A stretch of 64,000 bases of DNA from positions 70,759 through 134,758 of the forward strand of contig DASVVT010000027.1 in assembly GCA_036386415.1 (NCBI GenBank), in the 5' to 3' direction. Shown here one piece after another: positions 35,363 to 43,524 of this stretch. The notes below the pieces were generated by a model. That model was not told the DNA's origin. It searched no databases and saw only the letters and a list, made by a program, of their open reading frames with translations. Source of the DNA: DASVVT01 sp036386415 (GTDB lineage Bacteria; Acidobacteriota; Blastocatellia; Pyrinomonadales; Pyrinomonadaceae). A program made the translations under genes and the position numbers. Each line of letters starts with the position of its first letter. Within the stretch, counting starts at the first letter, position 1.

Positions 35363-35767
35363 TCAGGTTGCCTCGCGCTCGTCGGCCTTATACATGTATT
35401 TGATGTGGCGCTTGAGCACCAGCAGATTCGGAGCCGACTTGCGATTGACCTTTAGCGCACCCTTATCGTACCACTCGATCGTCCCTTCAATCTCCTCACC
35501 ATCCATGAGGACGATGATCATCGGCGTATGCGCGTCGATCTGCTTCTTATAGTAGAAGATTTCGGCGTTGGTCTCCATCGGAGGGGGGATGCGTTTGCGC
35601 ACCTGCACGGAGGACGATGGCGACATCGAGGAGCGTTCACGGGGGCCACTATTGTCACCGCTCGAAGAGCGAGATGGAGCACCGTTGGTGCGTTCTTTTG
35701 GTTGAGACGTGTCGCGTCCCTTTCCTTTAATCTCTGCCAATGTCGTTCTTATGAGTTTGCGATTCAC
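35363..35767 (-). CDS. hfq: Hfq-like Sm-domain RNA-binding protein with N-terminal extension
   Basis: The C-terminal 65 residues form an Sm/Hfq-like fold: EIFYYKKQIDAHTPMIIVLMDGEEIEGTIEWYDKGALKVN corresponds to Hfq Sm1 (where enterics have VSIYLVNGIKLQGQIESFD), and LLVLKRHIKYMYKAD to Sm2, with LKRH in place of the classical YKHA. About 70 residues of basic, Ser/Pro-rich, probably disordered sequence precede it. I choose the GTG at 35767, preceded at about 12 nt by GGAGGAA; an ATG at 35887 would add 40 residues. Hfq normally pairs small RNAs with mRNAs; the divergent Sm2 makes the RNA preference uncertain. It ends the dcw gene series. Confidence 0.75.
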   Translation of the reverse strand: MNRKLIRTTLAEIKGKGRDTSQPKERTNGAPSRSSSGDNSGPRERSSMSPSSSVQVRKRIPPPMETNAEIFYYKKQIDAHTPMIIVLMDGEEIEGTIEWYDKGALKVNRKSAPNLLVLKRHIKYMYKADEREAT

Positions 35768-35981
35768 TGTAATTTTCTTCCTCCACCGTCGAGTGGGTTT
35801 ATGTGTGGGCAACGCGTCCGGCGCCGAGACCCAGGCGCGACTGGAGCGGACGTGAACCCGCTTACGACTCTCGCAGGCTGCGGCCATTCAAGGAGAGAAC
35901 CGTTTATGATCCGTAATGGAAATCCTGCAAGGAATGGGCGACATGCTACACGAGACCAGATAAAAAGGCAATCTGGAAAGG

Positions 35982-36061
35982 GAGTAGACAGTAGTCAGTA
36001 GGAAAAGAAAAGCCGTTGCCTTTTTTTCTACTGACTACTGTCTGCTGTCTACTGTCTACTC
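35982..36061. repeat. period-7 hairpin element, CAGTAGA family
   Basis: Left arm from 35982 (GTAGACA-GTAGTCA-GTAG) pairs with the right arm 36027-36061; the interior adds a purine tract (GGAAAAGAAAAGCC) opposite a pyrimidine tract. The right end lies 3 nt from the ftsZ stop codon. Unlike other copies the downstream start (hfq) is 95 or 215 nt away. Confidence 0.82.
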
Positions 36062-36064
36062 TTT

Positions 36065-37270
36065 TTAGTCCGCTTTCTTGCGAATAAAAGTCGGTACGTC
36101 CAGATCATCCCCGCCGCGCGCATTGTTGGTCGCGGCGCGAGACAGATCATCGCCCGGTCTCTGTGTGTAGCGCGGCTGTGAGGTGGGTAGCTGAGCGTCG
36201 CCCATGCCCGTCGTGCCGGTCGTCGCAATCTCCTTATCGAAGCCCGTGGCGATGACTGTGATCTTCATCTCGTCGCGCATCGTCTCGTCAATCACCGCGC
36301 CGAAGATGATATTGGCGTCATCGTCCGCCGCCTCGCGTATGATCGAAGAGGCTTCGTTGACTTCAAAGAGCGTCAGGTCTGGCCCGCCAGTGATATTGAT
36401 GAGCACGCCCTTCGCGCCCTCAATCGTCGCCTCTTCCAGCAAGGGACTCGAGATGGCCTGCTGTGTCGCTTCCATCGCGCGATGCTCGCCCGAGGCGCGC
36501 CCCGCGCCCATCAAGGCCAACCCCATCCCCGCCATGATCGCCTTGACATCTGCAAAATCAAGATTGATCAGGCCAGGCACGGTGATGAGGTCTGAGATGC
36601 CCTGCACGGCCTGCCTGAGCACGTCGTCTGCGACCTTGAAGGAATCCGAAAGCGACACGCCACGTTCAACCGTATGAAGCAGACGCTCGTTCGGGATCGT
36701 TATCACCGTGTCAACACACTCGCGCAGCTCACGCAATCCCTGCTCGGCCTGCTGCATGCGGCGGCGTCCCTCGAAATGGAAGGGCTTGGTCACGACCGCC
36801 ACAGTCAGCGCGTTTAATTCGGTGGCGAGGCTCGCGACGATTGGGGCGGCGCCTGTGCCCGTGCCGCCGCCGAGGCCCGTCGTCACAAAGACCATGTCCG
36901 CGCCTTCGAGCACTTCGATGATCTTCTCGGTATCTTCAAGCGCGGCATCGCGACCGATGGTCGGATTAGCGCCCGCGCCGAGCCCCTTGGTGAGACGGCC
37001 TCCGAGCTGAATCTTGATCGGCGCGCGCGAGCGCTTCAAGGCTTGCAGGTCTGTGTTGGCGACCACAAACTCAATGCCTTCAATACCGGATTCGATCATG
37101 CGATTGACGGCATTGCCACCTCCGCCGCCAATCCCTATCACTTTAATGCGTGCTCCGGTGATGGGCGGGTCGTCATCGATGTAAATATTAATGCCATTGC
37201 CCGGTTGACGGCCTTCCGGTGTCATATTGTCGATCCTCTCTTTCGGAAGCTCCGGGGCTTCCAAAGCCAT
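36065..37270 (-). CDS. ftsZ: cell division GTPase FtsZ
   Basis: Tubulin homologue that forms the Z ring. The tubulin signature GLGGGTGTGAAP, IGIGGGGGNAVNRM, the T7-loop region (NLDFADVKAIMAGMG) and the GTP-contact segments are complete. The C-terminal peptide DVPTFIRKKAD is the conserved FtsA/ZipA-binding tail, preceded by a short linker. A 25-residue N-terminal extension precedes the fold. 401 residues. It follows ftsA with a 92-bp gap that, unlike most gaps here, has no heptad element. Confidence 0.98.
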   Translation of the reverse strand: MALEAPELPKERIDNMTPEGRQPGNGINIYIDDDPPITGARIKVIGIGGGGGNAVNRMIESGIEGIEFVVANTDLQALKRSRAPIKIQLGGRLTKGLGAGANPTIGRDAALEDTEKIIEVLEGADMVFVTTGLGGGTGTGAAPIVASLATELNALTVAVVTKPFHFEGRRRMQQAEQGLRELRECVDTVITIPNERLLHTVERGVSLSDSFKVADDVLRQAVQGISDLITVPGLINLDFADVKAIMAGMGLALMGAGRASGEHRAMEATQQAISSPLLEEATIEGAKGVLINITGGPDLTLFEVNEASSIIREAADDDANIIFGAVIDETMRDEMKITVIATGFDKEIATTGTTGMGDAQLPTSQPRYTQRPGDDLSRAATNNARGGDDLDVPTFIRKKAD

Positions 37271-37362
37271 CTTTCGTCTATATTGGGCTGATCACGCCGG
37301 GGGCACCTATATATTGCGGACTACATCTTGTGCCTACTGGCGGGGCAGCATACAACAACTTG

Positions 37363-38625
37363 TCAGAAAATACCACTAAAACGATTACGAAATTTTGAAA
37401 CGAAATGCGTCAGGCGGCCTGCCGACCCACGTCGCGCGGCCCCTGCACGCCCATCCATGCTCTGGGCGCGCTGCGCCACCAGGGATAATCCGGCGGCAGC
37501 AGCCCATCCGGGGCTCTGTATGTCCTCGATGAGACCTCCGAAACGGTCGCGTTCGGGATACCCTAAGCGCACCGGCGCATCAAAGACCTGCTCGGCGATT
37601 TCGGGCATGCCGTCTAGGAGAGCGCCGCCTCCTGTCAGCACCACCCCGCTAGACAACTGGCGCTCCCAGCCGGAATCCTTGATCTCGTCGGCGACGTGCA
37701 TCAAGACCTCTTCGGCGCGCGGTTGCAGGATGTCGCACAGAATCTGGCGCGACAGTTGGCGCGGAGCCCGCCCGCCCACAGACGGCACTTCGACCAGTTC
37801 GCCGCGCTCCATCTCGTTGAGGGAAGCAGACGAAGCGCAGCCCACAGTCCGCTTGATCTTTTCGGCTTCGGGGATGGGGGTGCGCAAGCCAAACGCGATG
37901 TCGTTCGTAAAATGCGAGCCGCCCAGGGCAAACACCGCCGTGTGCTGCACAGCACCGCGTTGGTAGATAATCAGTCCCGTCGTCTCCGCCCCGATGTCTA
38001 CGAGGGCTGCGCCAAACTCTTTGTCGTCTTCCGTCAAAGAGGCTTCGGCGGCGGCCAACTGTTCAAGCACCATATCGGCGACAACCAGTCCGGCGCGGTT
38101 GACGGCATTGATCGCGTTCTGCCGCGCCGTGACGGGGCTCGTGACGATATGAACTTTGACGGCCAGACGGGCGCCGATCATGCCTACGGGGTCGTTGATG
38201 CCGTCCTGATCGTCAACGATGAACTCTTGCGGCAGGCGGTCAACGATCTCGCGCCCCGCAGGGAGTTGAATTGCGCAAGCTGAATCAATGGCGCGGCGCA
38301 CATCGTCGGGCGTGATTTCACGGTCGCGACCGGAAACGGCGACAATCGCCTGCCCGTTGAAACCCATGATGTGCGAGCCCGCGAGATTGATTGTCACCTC
38401 TTCTGTCTCAAGCCCGCTCATCCTCTCCGCATCTTCGACTGCTCGCTTGATGGCATCGACAGCCGCTTCGGGGTTGACGATCACGCCTTTACGCAGGCCA
38501 CGCGCCTCCGCCTCGCCGATGCCGACGATGTCCAGCGCACCATTGTCGCCCGACTCGCCGACAATACACGTCACCTTGCTCGTCCCTATATCGAGGCCGA
38601 CTGTGTGTGACGCGCGTTTAGCCAT
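37363..38625 (-). CDS. ftsA: cell division protein FtsA
   Basis: Actin-like protein that tethers FtsZ to the membrane. Nucleotide-binding motifs: VGLDIGTSKVTCIVGE, ALVDIGAETTGLIIY and VVLTGGGALLDGM. The 1C subdomain lies between (AVKVHIVTSPVTARQN). The C-terminal amphipathic membrane-targeting helix is FVSKFRNRFSGIF. 420 residues, normal. GGAG lies about 10 nt before the ATG. It stands between ftsQ and ftsZ in the standard dcw order. Confidence 0.97.
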   Translation of the reverse strand: MAKRASHTVGLDIGTSKVTCIVGESGDNGALDIVGIGEAEARGLRKGVIVNPEAAVDAIKRAVEDAERMSGLETEEVTINLAGSHIMGFNGQAIVAVSGRDREITPDDVRRAIDSACAIQLPAGREIVDRLPQEFIVDDQDGINDPVGMIGARLAVKVHIVTSPVTARQNAINAVNRAGLVVADMVLEQLAAAEASLTEDDKEFGAALVDIGAETTGLIIYQRGAVQHTAVFALGGSHFTNDIAFGLRTPIPEAEKIKRTVGCASSASLNEMERGELVEVPSVGGRAPRQLSRQILCDILQPRAEEVLMHVADEIKDSGWERQLSSGVVLTGGGALLDGMPEIAEQVFDAPVRLGYPERDRFGGLIEDIQSPGWAAAAGLSLVAQRAQSMDGRAGAARRGSAGRLTHFVSKFRNRFSGIF

Positions 38626-38651
38626 CTCGTTTCGCTCCGCTCAACTCCGGT

Positions 38652-38714
38652 TTTGAGTTTCGGGTTTCGAGTTCAAAAACCCTTTCTTCTAACTCGTAAC
38701 TCGAAACTCGAAAT
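38652..38714. repeat. period-7 hairpin element, GAGTTTC family
   Basis: Heptads GAGTTTC-GGGTTTC-GAGTTCA on the left (38655 onward) and the reverse complement AACTCGT-AACTCGA-AACTCGA on the right. The right end lies 1 nt from the ftsQ stop codon and ftsA starts 26 nt beyond the left end. Confidence 0.78.
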
Positions 38715-38715
38715 T

Positions 38716-39831
38716 TTATCCCACCCGACGCGGACGTGTCTGCGTCTTCGGTTCATCGCCTCCCGCCTCTTTTTTGGCGCGCTCTTTTTTCCGTTTCTGA
38801 TCGCTCTCCTTGCGCGCAGGCTTGTCTCTGGCTTCCTTCTTTATGTTCCTCTTCTCTCTACTCTCCGGCTCGCGCACGTTCAAGCGCGCGCTCTCCGCTT
38901 CCGCATTGTCGAGAGTTTCCTCGCTTTCGCTGGAAGCCTGTGCGCCGGAGCTGAAGCCGACGATGACGCGGCGTTCCAGAGTCGCGTCCAAATAGGTGAT
39001 GGAGGCGGCGCGCGGCGTGCCCCTCTGTTCGTCCAGCACCTTCAAAGCATTGCCCAGCCGCTTGCCGAAGTCTTTCGAGCCCAGGCGCACTTCGATCTGT
39101 GCGTCATCGCCTGCGAGCTGCGCGCGCACATCTCGCACGTCGATGAGGTTCACTTCACTGACGCGCTCGACCAGTTTTGCCGCCTCCCACTCGCGCGACA
39201 TCTCAAGATATTTTTCCATGCGCTCGTGGTTCTCAGCACGCGCCGCATCTGTTCCGCTCTCGTCCCAGCCGCGTATGAAAAAGGCTGGCATCTGATCTGT
39301 AGGCGAGACCGCGTCGAGGCTCACGGCGTCTTCATCCACCCAGACGAGGCGACCCGCCGCCATGCGCACCACGGCGCGCGGCACGCGCTCTGTGACGCGG
39401 ACGCGCAGGCCGTCAGGCAAGACTCGCGAGACGACGGCGCTGCGCACCCAGGCGACTCCTTCAAGCTCACGGCTGATGGCCGCGAGGTCTGCACGCCAGA
39501 CGCCCGTGTGCGCCGCGTGGCGACGAACGACACGTTTGATCTCATCTGCGGACGCGCGCGTTGCGCCGCTCACATCGACGCTGCGAGCCTGGAAGAAGGA
39601 GGCGGAGGCTGCGGCGCGATAACCGGCGAAGATGAGCACACCCGCAAGGGTTGCGAGCGTGATGCGAGTGATCAGCGGCATCAGGCCGAGCACCTTGCGC
39701 AGCGTTCCACTGCGCGCACCGGCAGCGCCGCGCTCGCGCCGCGCAGGGCGCTGTGTGATTCCGCCTGAGCGCGCTTTATCCGATACTGCGCCCCGCGCTG
39801 AAGCTCTGGGTGTGACGACCTGCTCTCTCAA
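38716..39831 (-). CDS. ftsQ: cell division protein FtsQ with long charged tail
   Basis: Divisome assembly protein of 371 residues. A basic cytoplasmic N-terminus (1-48) precedes one membrane segment (MPLITRITLATLAGVLIFAG, about 51-70). The POTRA domain follows (FFQARSVDVSGATRASADEIKR), then the FtsQ domain (GVAWVRSAVVSRVLPDGLRVRVTERVPRAVV, DLRDVRAQLAG-type strands). The last 70 residues are a Lys/Glu/Arg-rich tail (RNIKKEARDKPARKESDQKR), unusual for FtsQ and probably disordered in the periplasm. The start is a TTG overlapping the murB stop codon (TTGA), which implies coupled translation. Confidence 0.9.
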   Translation of the reverse strand: MREQVVTPRASARGAVSDKARSGGITQRPARRERGAAGARSGTLRKVLGLMPLITRITLATLAGVLIFAGYRAAASASFFQARSVDVSGATRASADEIKRVVRRHAAHTGVWRADLAAISRELEGVAWVRSAVVSRVLPDGLRVRVTERVPRAVVRMAAGRLVWVDEDAVSLDAVSPTDQMPAFFIRGWDESGTDAARAENHERMEKYLEMSREWEAAKLVERVSEVNLIDVRDVRAQLAGDDAQIEVRLGSKDFGKRLGNALKVLDEQRGTPRAASITYLDATLERRVIVGFSSGAQASSESEETLDNAEAESARLNVREPESREKRNIKKEARDKPARKESDQKRKKERAKKEAGGDEPKTQTRPRRVG

Positions 39832-40892
39832 GATTTCTCTTCCTTCTCCGCAGTTTCGAGTCTGGAGTCTGGAGTCTGGAGTCCAGAGTCAGAAGCCGGT
39901 TTTTCTTTTGACTCCGGACTCTCGACTTCAGACTCCAGACTCCCTTCTTCAGCACTCCACAGTTCCACTTCGTACTCCAGTTCTATCCCGTGCTCGGCGC
40001 GGACGCGCTCTCTGATCTCTTCAGCGAGCGCCAGGGCATCTGAAGCCTGCGCATTCTCACCTTCCGTGACGATGAAGTTCGCGTGAATGGGCGAAACAAT
40101 CGCGCCGCCCCGACGCTGACCCTTCATGCCCATCTCGTCTATGATCTTGCCTGTGCCGACAGGGCTTCCCGGCGGATTTTTGAAGAAGCATCCGGCGCTA
40201 CGCGAGCCGTGCGGCTGCGTGGCAAGACGCTTGTTCTTCGCTTCCCCCATCCGCTGCTTGATCTTTTCGGGATCGTCCGGGCGCAAATGAAGCGTGCAGC
40301 CGAGCAAAAGCTCGCCCTCACGAAAAGAGGTGCGGCGATAGTTCCATTCGACGGAGCTTCCTGGCACTTCCACCACGCGTCCATCCCGCGCGACCCTCAC
40401 TATTTCCGTGACTGTTCCGATCTCGTGACCGTAAGCGCCCGCATTCATCCACAACGCGCCGCCGACCGTACCCGGAATGCCGCCTAACCCCTCGATGCCT
40501 GAGAGCCCACGCCTTCCTGCGTCGATACAGAGGCGCGGCAGAGAGTAGCCCGCGCTGACGGAGACGCGCTCGCCCTCAAAATGCGCTTCTCCCTTCAACC
40601 CCTTCAGGCTGACGACAACGTAATGATGATCGCGGTCGTCTGCGAGCACGTTGCTTCCGGAGCCGAGCGCCCGCCAGGGAATCCCGGCCTTCTCCAACTC
40701 ATAAACAGTAGCCGCCGCCTGCTCTTCCGTTTGAGGTGAAATGACCCAGTCAATCGCCCCGCCCACACGCAGGGAAGTCAATTCCGCAAAGCGACGCCCA
40801 CGCTCTACGCGCACGCCGAGGCGCGCCGCCATCTCTTCAATCAACGCATCGCGCTCTTTCAGGCTCAATCTATTTTCCGCTTCCACTGGCAT
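39828..40892 (-). CDS. murB: UDP-N-acetylenolpyruvoylglucosamine reductase
   Basis: MurB reduces UDP-GlcNAc-enolpyruvate to UDP-MurNAc using NADPH and FAD. FAD-binding signatures: LTSLRVGGAIDWVI, ALGSGSNVLADD, GLSGIEGLGGIPGTVGGALWMNAGAYG; the catalytic Ser lies in SRSAGCFFKNPPG and the final active-site Glu in the C-terminal domain (HANFIVTEGENAQASD). The start is taken as the ATG at 40892 (MPVEAENRL); a GTG at 40928 overlaps murC. The last 35 or so residues (from about EEGSLESEVESPES) are encoded by a hairpin repeat and are Glu/Ser/Pro-rich, foreign to the family. Confidence 0.94.
   Translation of the reverse strand: MPVEAENRLSLKERDALIEEMAARLGVRVERGRRFAELTSLRVGGAIDWVISPQTEEQAAATVYELEKAGIPWRALGSGSNVLADDRDHHYVVVSLKGLKGEAHFEGERVSVSAGYSLPRLCIDAGRRGLSGIEGLGGIPGTVGGALWMNAGAYGHEIGTVTEIVRVARDGRVVEVPGSSVEWNYRRTSFREGELLLGCTLHLRPDDPEKIKQRMGEAKNKRLATQPHGSRSAGCFFKNPPGSPVGTGKIIDEMGMKGQRRGGAIVSPIHANFIVTEGENAQASDALALAEEIRERVRAEHGIELEYEVELWSAEEGSLESEVESPESKEKPASDSGLQTPDSRLETAEKEEKS
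39858..39943. repeat. period-7 hairpin element inside the murB 3' end, GAGTCTG family
   Basis: Left arm 39858-39899 has GAGTCTG three times, then GAGTCCA and GAGTCAG; right arm 39910-39943 is complementary (CAGACTC units). Both arms are read through in frame as the MurB tail (LESEVESPESKEK and SGLQTPDSRLET). The murB stop codon comes 28 nt later and overlaps the ftsQ start. Confidence 0.88.
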
Positions 40893-40899
40893 AAAAAGC

Positions 40900-42300
40900 T
40901 TACCCCGCTCGTGCTTCACCCCGGCCACGCAAGAGCGTGAGCAGTTGTTCGCCCGCGCGATAGACCGGCCCCGCGCCGAGCGTAATCACCATGTCGCCTT
41001 CTCTCACCTGGTCGCGCAGGATGTCCGCCGCGCCGTCGAGCGCCCCTATGTAGTTGGCGTTCTTATGGCCGTAGCGCTTGATCGCCTCCGTCAGGACTGT
41101 GGACGTGACGCCCTCGATCGGGTCTTCGCTCGCCGCATAGATGTCCGTGACAAACAGCACGTCGGCGTTATTGAACGAGCGCGCGAACTCTTCCATCTGG
41201 TCTTTCGTGCGGCTGTAGCGGTGCGGCTGAAAGAGGACGACGATGCGACGGCCATTCGCGCCGATCTTGGAGGCGGCGAGCGTCGCTTTGATCTCCGTCG
41301 GATGATGAGCGTAATCGTCCACGATGAGCACGCCTGCCTCTTCACCTTTGAACTGAAAACGACGATCCGCGTTTGTAAAGTTGGCGAGGGCTTCCGCGAT
41401 GAGCGCAAACGATACTTCCAGCTCGAAGCCGACGGCGATGGCCGCCAGCGAGTTGTAGACGTTGTGCAGGCCGGGCACGCGCAAACTGACATCGCCGATG
41501 ACTTCATTCCCACGCCAGACCGTAAAGCTTGAGCCGAACCCGTGATTGAAACGAATCCCGTGCGCAGAGATGTCCGCCTGCGCGCTGAGCCCGTAGGTCA
41601 CGCGGCGGCGTTTGACATCCGGGATCACTGCCTGGACGTGCGGATCGTCCAGACAGAGCACGGCTGCGCCGTAGAACGGGACCTTGTTGACGAAATCCTT
41701 GAAGCAATCGCGCACGTCGTTCATGTCGTCGTAGTAATCCATGTGCTCACGGTCGATGTTAGTCACCACGGCGATGGTCGGCGTGAGCATCAGGAACGAG
41801 CGGTCGCTTTCATCAGCTTCGACCACCATCAAGTCGCTCTTGCCCAACCTGGCATTCGAGCCGAAGGCCCCGACGACGCCGCCCACTACCACGGTCGGAT
41901 CAAGCTCTGCGCGTCCCAAAACCGCCGCGACCATCGAAGTCGTGGTCGTCTTCCCGTGCGAGCCTGCGACGGCGACCGAGTGCGGCTTCAAACGCATCAA
42001 CTCCGCCAGCATCTCCGCGCGGGGGATGACCGGAATCGAGCGCCGTCTGGCCTCCACCACCTCTGGATTATCTTCGCGCACGGCGGTCGAACGAACCACC
42101 ACGTCCACGTCCCCGACGTTTTCCGCGCTGTGCCCCTCCGTGAATTCAACACCCATCTTCTGCAAACGCTCCGTCACATACGAGCTTTTCAGATCAGAGC
42201 CCGACACGCGGAAGCCAAGATTCGACAGCACCTCCGCGATACCGGACATGCCGATGCCGCCGATGCCGACGAAATGAATGTGTTGAATGCGACGAAACAT
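40900..42300 (-). CDS. murC: UDP-N-acetylmuramate--L-alanine ligase
   Basis: Adds L-alanine to UDP-MurNAc in the cytoplasm. 466 residues: N-terminal UDP-binding domain (HFVGIGGIGMSGIAEVL), ATP-binding loop AVAGSHGKTTTTSM, the carbamylated-Lys region VVEADESDRSFL, and DDYAHHPTEI in the C-terminal domain, all diagnostic of MurC rather than MurD/E/F. The ATG lies 4 nt past a hairpin arm with no Shine-Dalgarno. The start of murB follows within about 8 nt of its stop codon. Confidence 0.97.
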   Translation of the reverse strand: MFRRIQHIHFVGIGGIGMSGIAEVLSNLGFRVSGSDLKSSYVTERLQKMGVEFTEGHSAENVGDVDVVVRSTAVREDNPEVVEARRRSIPVIPRAEMLAELMRLKPHSVAVAGSHGKTTTTSMVAAVLGRAELDPTVVVGGVVGAFGSNARLGKSDLMVVEADESDRSFLMLTPTIAVVTNIDREHMDYYDDMNDVRDCFKDFVNKVPFYGAAVLCLDDPHVQAVIPDVKRRRVTYGLSAQADISAHGIRFNHGFGSSFTVWRGNEVIGDVSLRVPGLHNVYNSLAAIAVGFELEVSFALIAEALANFTNADRRFQFKGEEAGVLIVDDYAHHPTEIKATLAASKIGANGRRIVVLFQPHRYSRTKDQMEEFARSFNNADVLFVTDIYAASEDPIEGVTSTVLTEAIKRYGHKNANYIGALDGAADILRDQVREGDMVITLGAGPVYRAGEQLLTLLRGRGEARAG

Positions 42301-42304
42301 AATT

Positions 42305-42450
42305 CAAGTAGACAGTAGAGAGTAGTCAGTAGTCAGTAGGAAAGAAAATCCGATGTTGTGGTTGATGAAGTCCATCTCAATCATAAAAGGTTACGTAGCC
42401 GACACTGCGGTTTTTCTACTGGCTACTGACTACTGTCTACTGTCTACTTA
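42305..42450. repeat. period-7 hairpin element, CAGTAGA family, reversed interior
   Basis: Left arm 42305-42340 and right arm 42416-42450 are CAGTAGA-type heptads. The interior motif GAAAGAAAATCCGATG lies beside the left arm, the reverse complement of the motif beside the right arm in the trp copies, so this copy is inverted relative to them. The right arm encodes the end of MurG; murC starts 4 nt beyond the left arm. Confidence 0.88.
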
Positions 42451-43519
42451 CCATCCCTTCCATTAACTCCACCGTTGCTGCAGCCGCGTCGCCGCGCGCG
42501 AGCTTGCGGCTGGCCTCTTCCATGCGTGTGACTTCGTCCGGCGCTCGGACGAGTCGCGTAATTTCGCTGGCGAGACGTTCGCCTGTCAACTCCTGCTGCA
42601 AGATCATGCGCGCCGCGCCCGCCGCTTCGAGGGCTTCCGCGTTCTTGCGCTGGTGATCATCCGCCGCGAAGGGGAAAGGGATCATGATCGCAGCCTTGCC
42701 CGCCGCCACCAGCTCGGCGCTCGTCGTTGCTCCGGCGCGGCAGACGATCAAATCCGTGCTGGCAAAGAGTGCGACCATATCGTCTATGTAGCGCCGCACA
42801 TCAGCATTCTCGCCCCAGCCCGCGTCCACGTACCCCGCGCGCACCTTCTCATAGTCGGCTTCGCCCGTCTGGTGCGTGATGTAAAGAGCTTTGCGCTCGG
42901 CTTCTAGGTGCGCGAGCGCAGCGATCATCGCTTCGTTGATCGCGTGCGCGCCCTGCGAGCCGCCGAAGACGAGCACGGAAAAGCGTGCGGCGTCGCGGCG
43001 CTTGGGCGGAATCTCAAAGAACTCGCGGCGCACAGGGTTTCCAGTCACCACTCCCTTGCCGTGAAAGTAAGGGAGCGCCGCTTCAAACGAGACGGTCGCG
43101 CGGTCTACGAAGCGCGCCAGCCTGCGATTCGTCCAGCCCGGCAGCGCGTTCGACTCCATGACGAGTGTCGGGACACGCATCAGGGCGGCCATCAAGAGCA
43201 CCGGCCCCGAAACGTAGCCGCCCGCGCCGACGACGATGTCCGGGCGAAACTCGCGTATCAGGCGTCGCGCCGCGAGAAAGCTTTTCGGCAGCAGCCAGAG
43301 CCCGCGCAGTCGCGCTAGCAGCGGGACGTTCTTGAGTCCCGCGCTTTCAATGAGCGAAAGTTCAAAACCGGCCTGCGGCACGAGCCGCTTCTCAAGTCCT
43401 CGCGCCGTCCCGACGAACCTGACTTCCGAAAGGGGGTCGCGGCGCATCACTTCTTTCGCCACCGCGATGCCCGGATAGATGTGCCCGCCCGTTCCTCCGG
43501 CGGCAACAAGCACGCGCAT
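42437..43519 (-). CDS. murG: undecaprenyl-PP-MurNAc-pentapeptide GlcNAc transferase
   Basis: MurG makes lipid II from lipid I on the inner membrane face. 360 residues from the ATG at 43519 (MRVLVAAGGTGGHIYPG contains the N-terminal G loop); the longer open frame to 43885 is a shadow of ftsW. Other landmarks: VVGAGGYVSGPVLL, VMESNALPG, GNPVRREF, VFGGSQGAHAINEA, CRAGATTSAELVAAGKAAIMIPFPFAADDHQRKNA. The final VSRQ and the stop codon come from the hairpin arm; the natural end was probably near MEGM. It begins 5 nt after ftsW. Confidence 0.97.
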   Translation of the reverse strand: MRVLVAAGGTGGHIYPGIAVAKEVMRRDPLSEVRFVGTARGLEKRLVPQAGFELSLIESAGLKNVPLLARLRGLWLLPKSFLAARRLIREFRPDIVVGAGGYVSGPVLLMAALMRVPTLVMESNALPGWTNRRLARFVDRATVSFEAALPYFHGKGVVTGNPVRREFFEIPPKRRDAARFSVLVFGGSQGAHAINEAMIAALAHLEAERKALYITHQTGEADYEKVRAGYVDAGWGENADVRRYIDDMVALFASTDLIVCRAGATTSAELVAAGKAAIMIPFPFAADDHQRKNAEALEAAGAARMILQQELTGERLASEITRLVRAPDEVTRMEEASRKLARGDAAAATVELMEGMVSRQ

Positions 43520-43524
43520 CGCCT

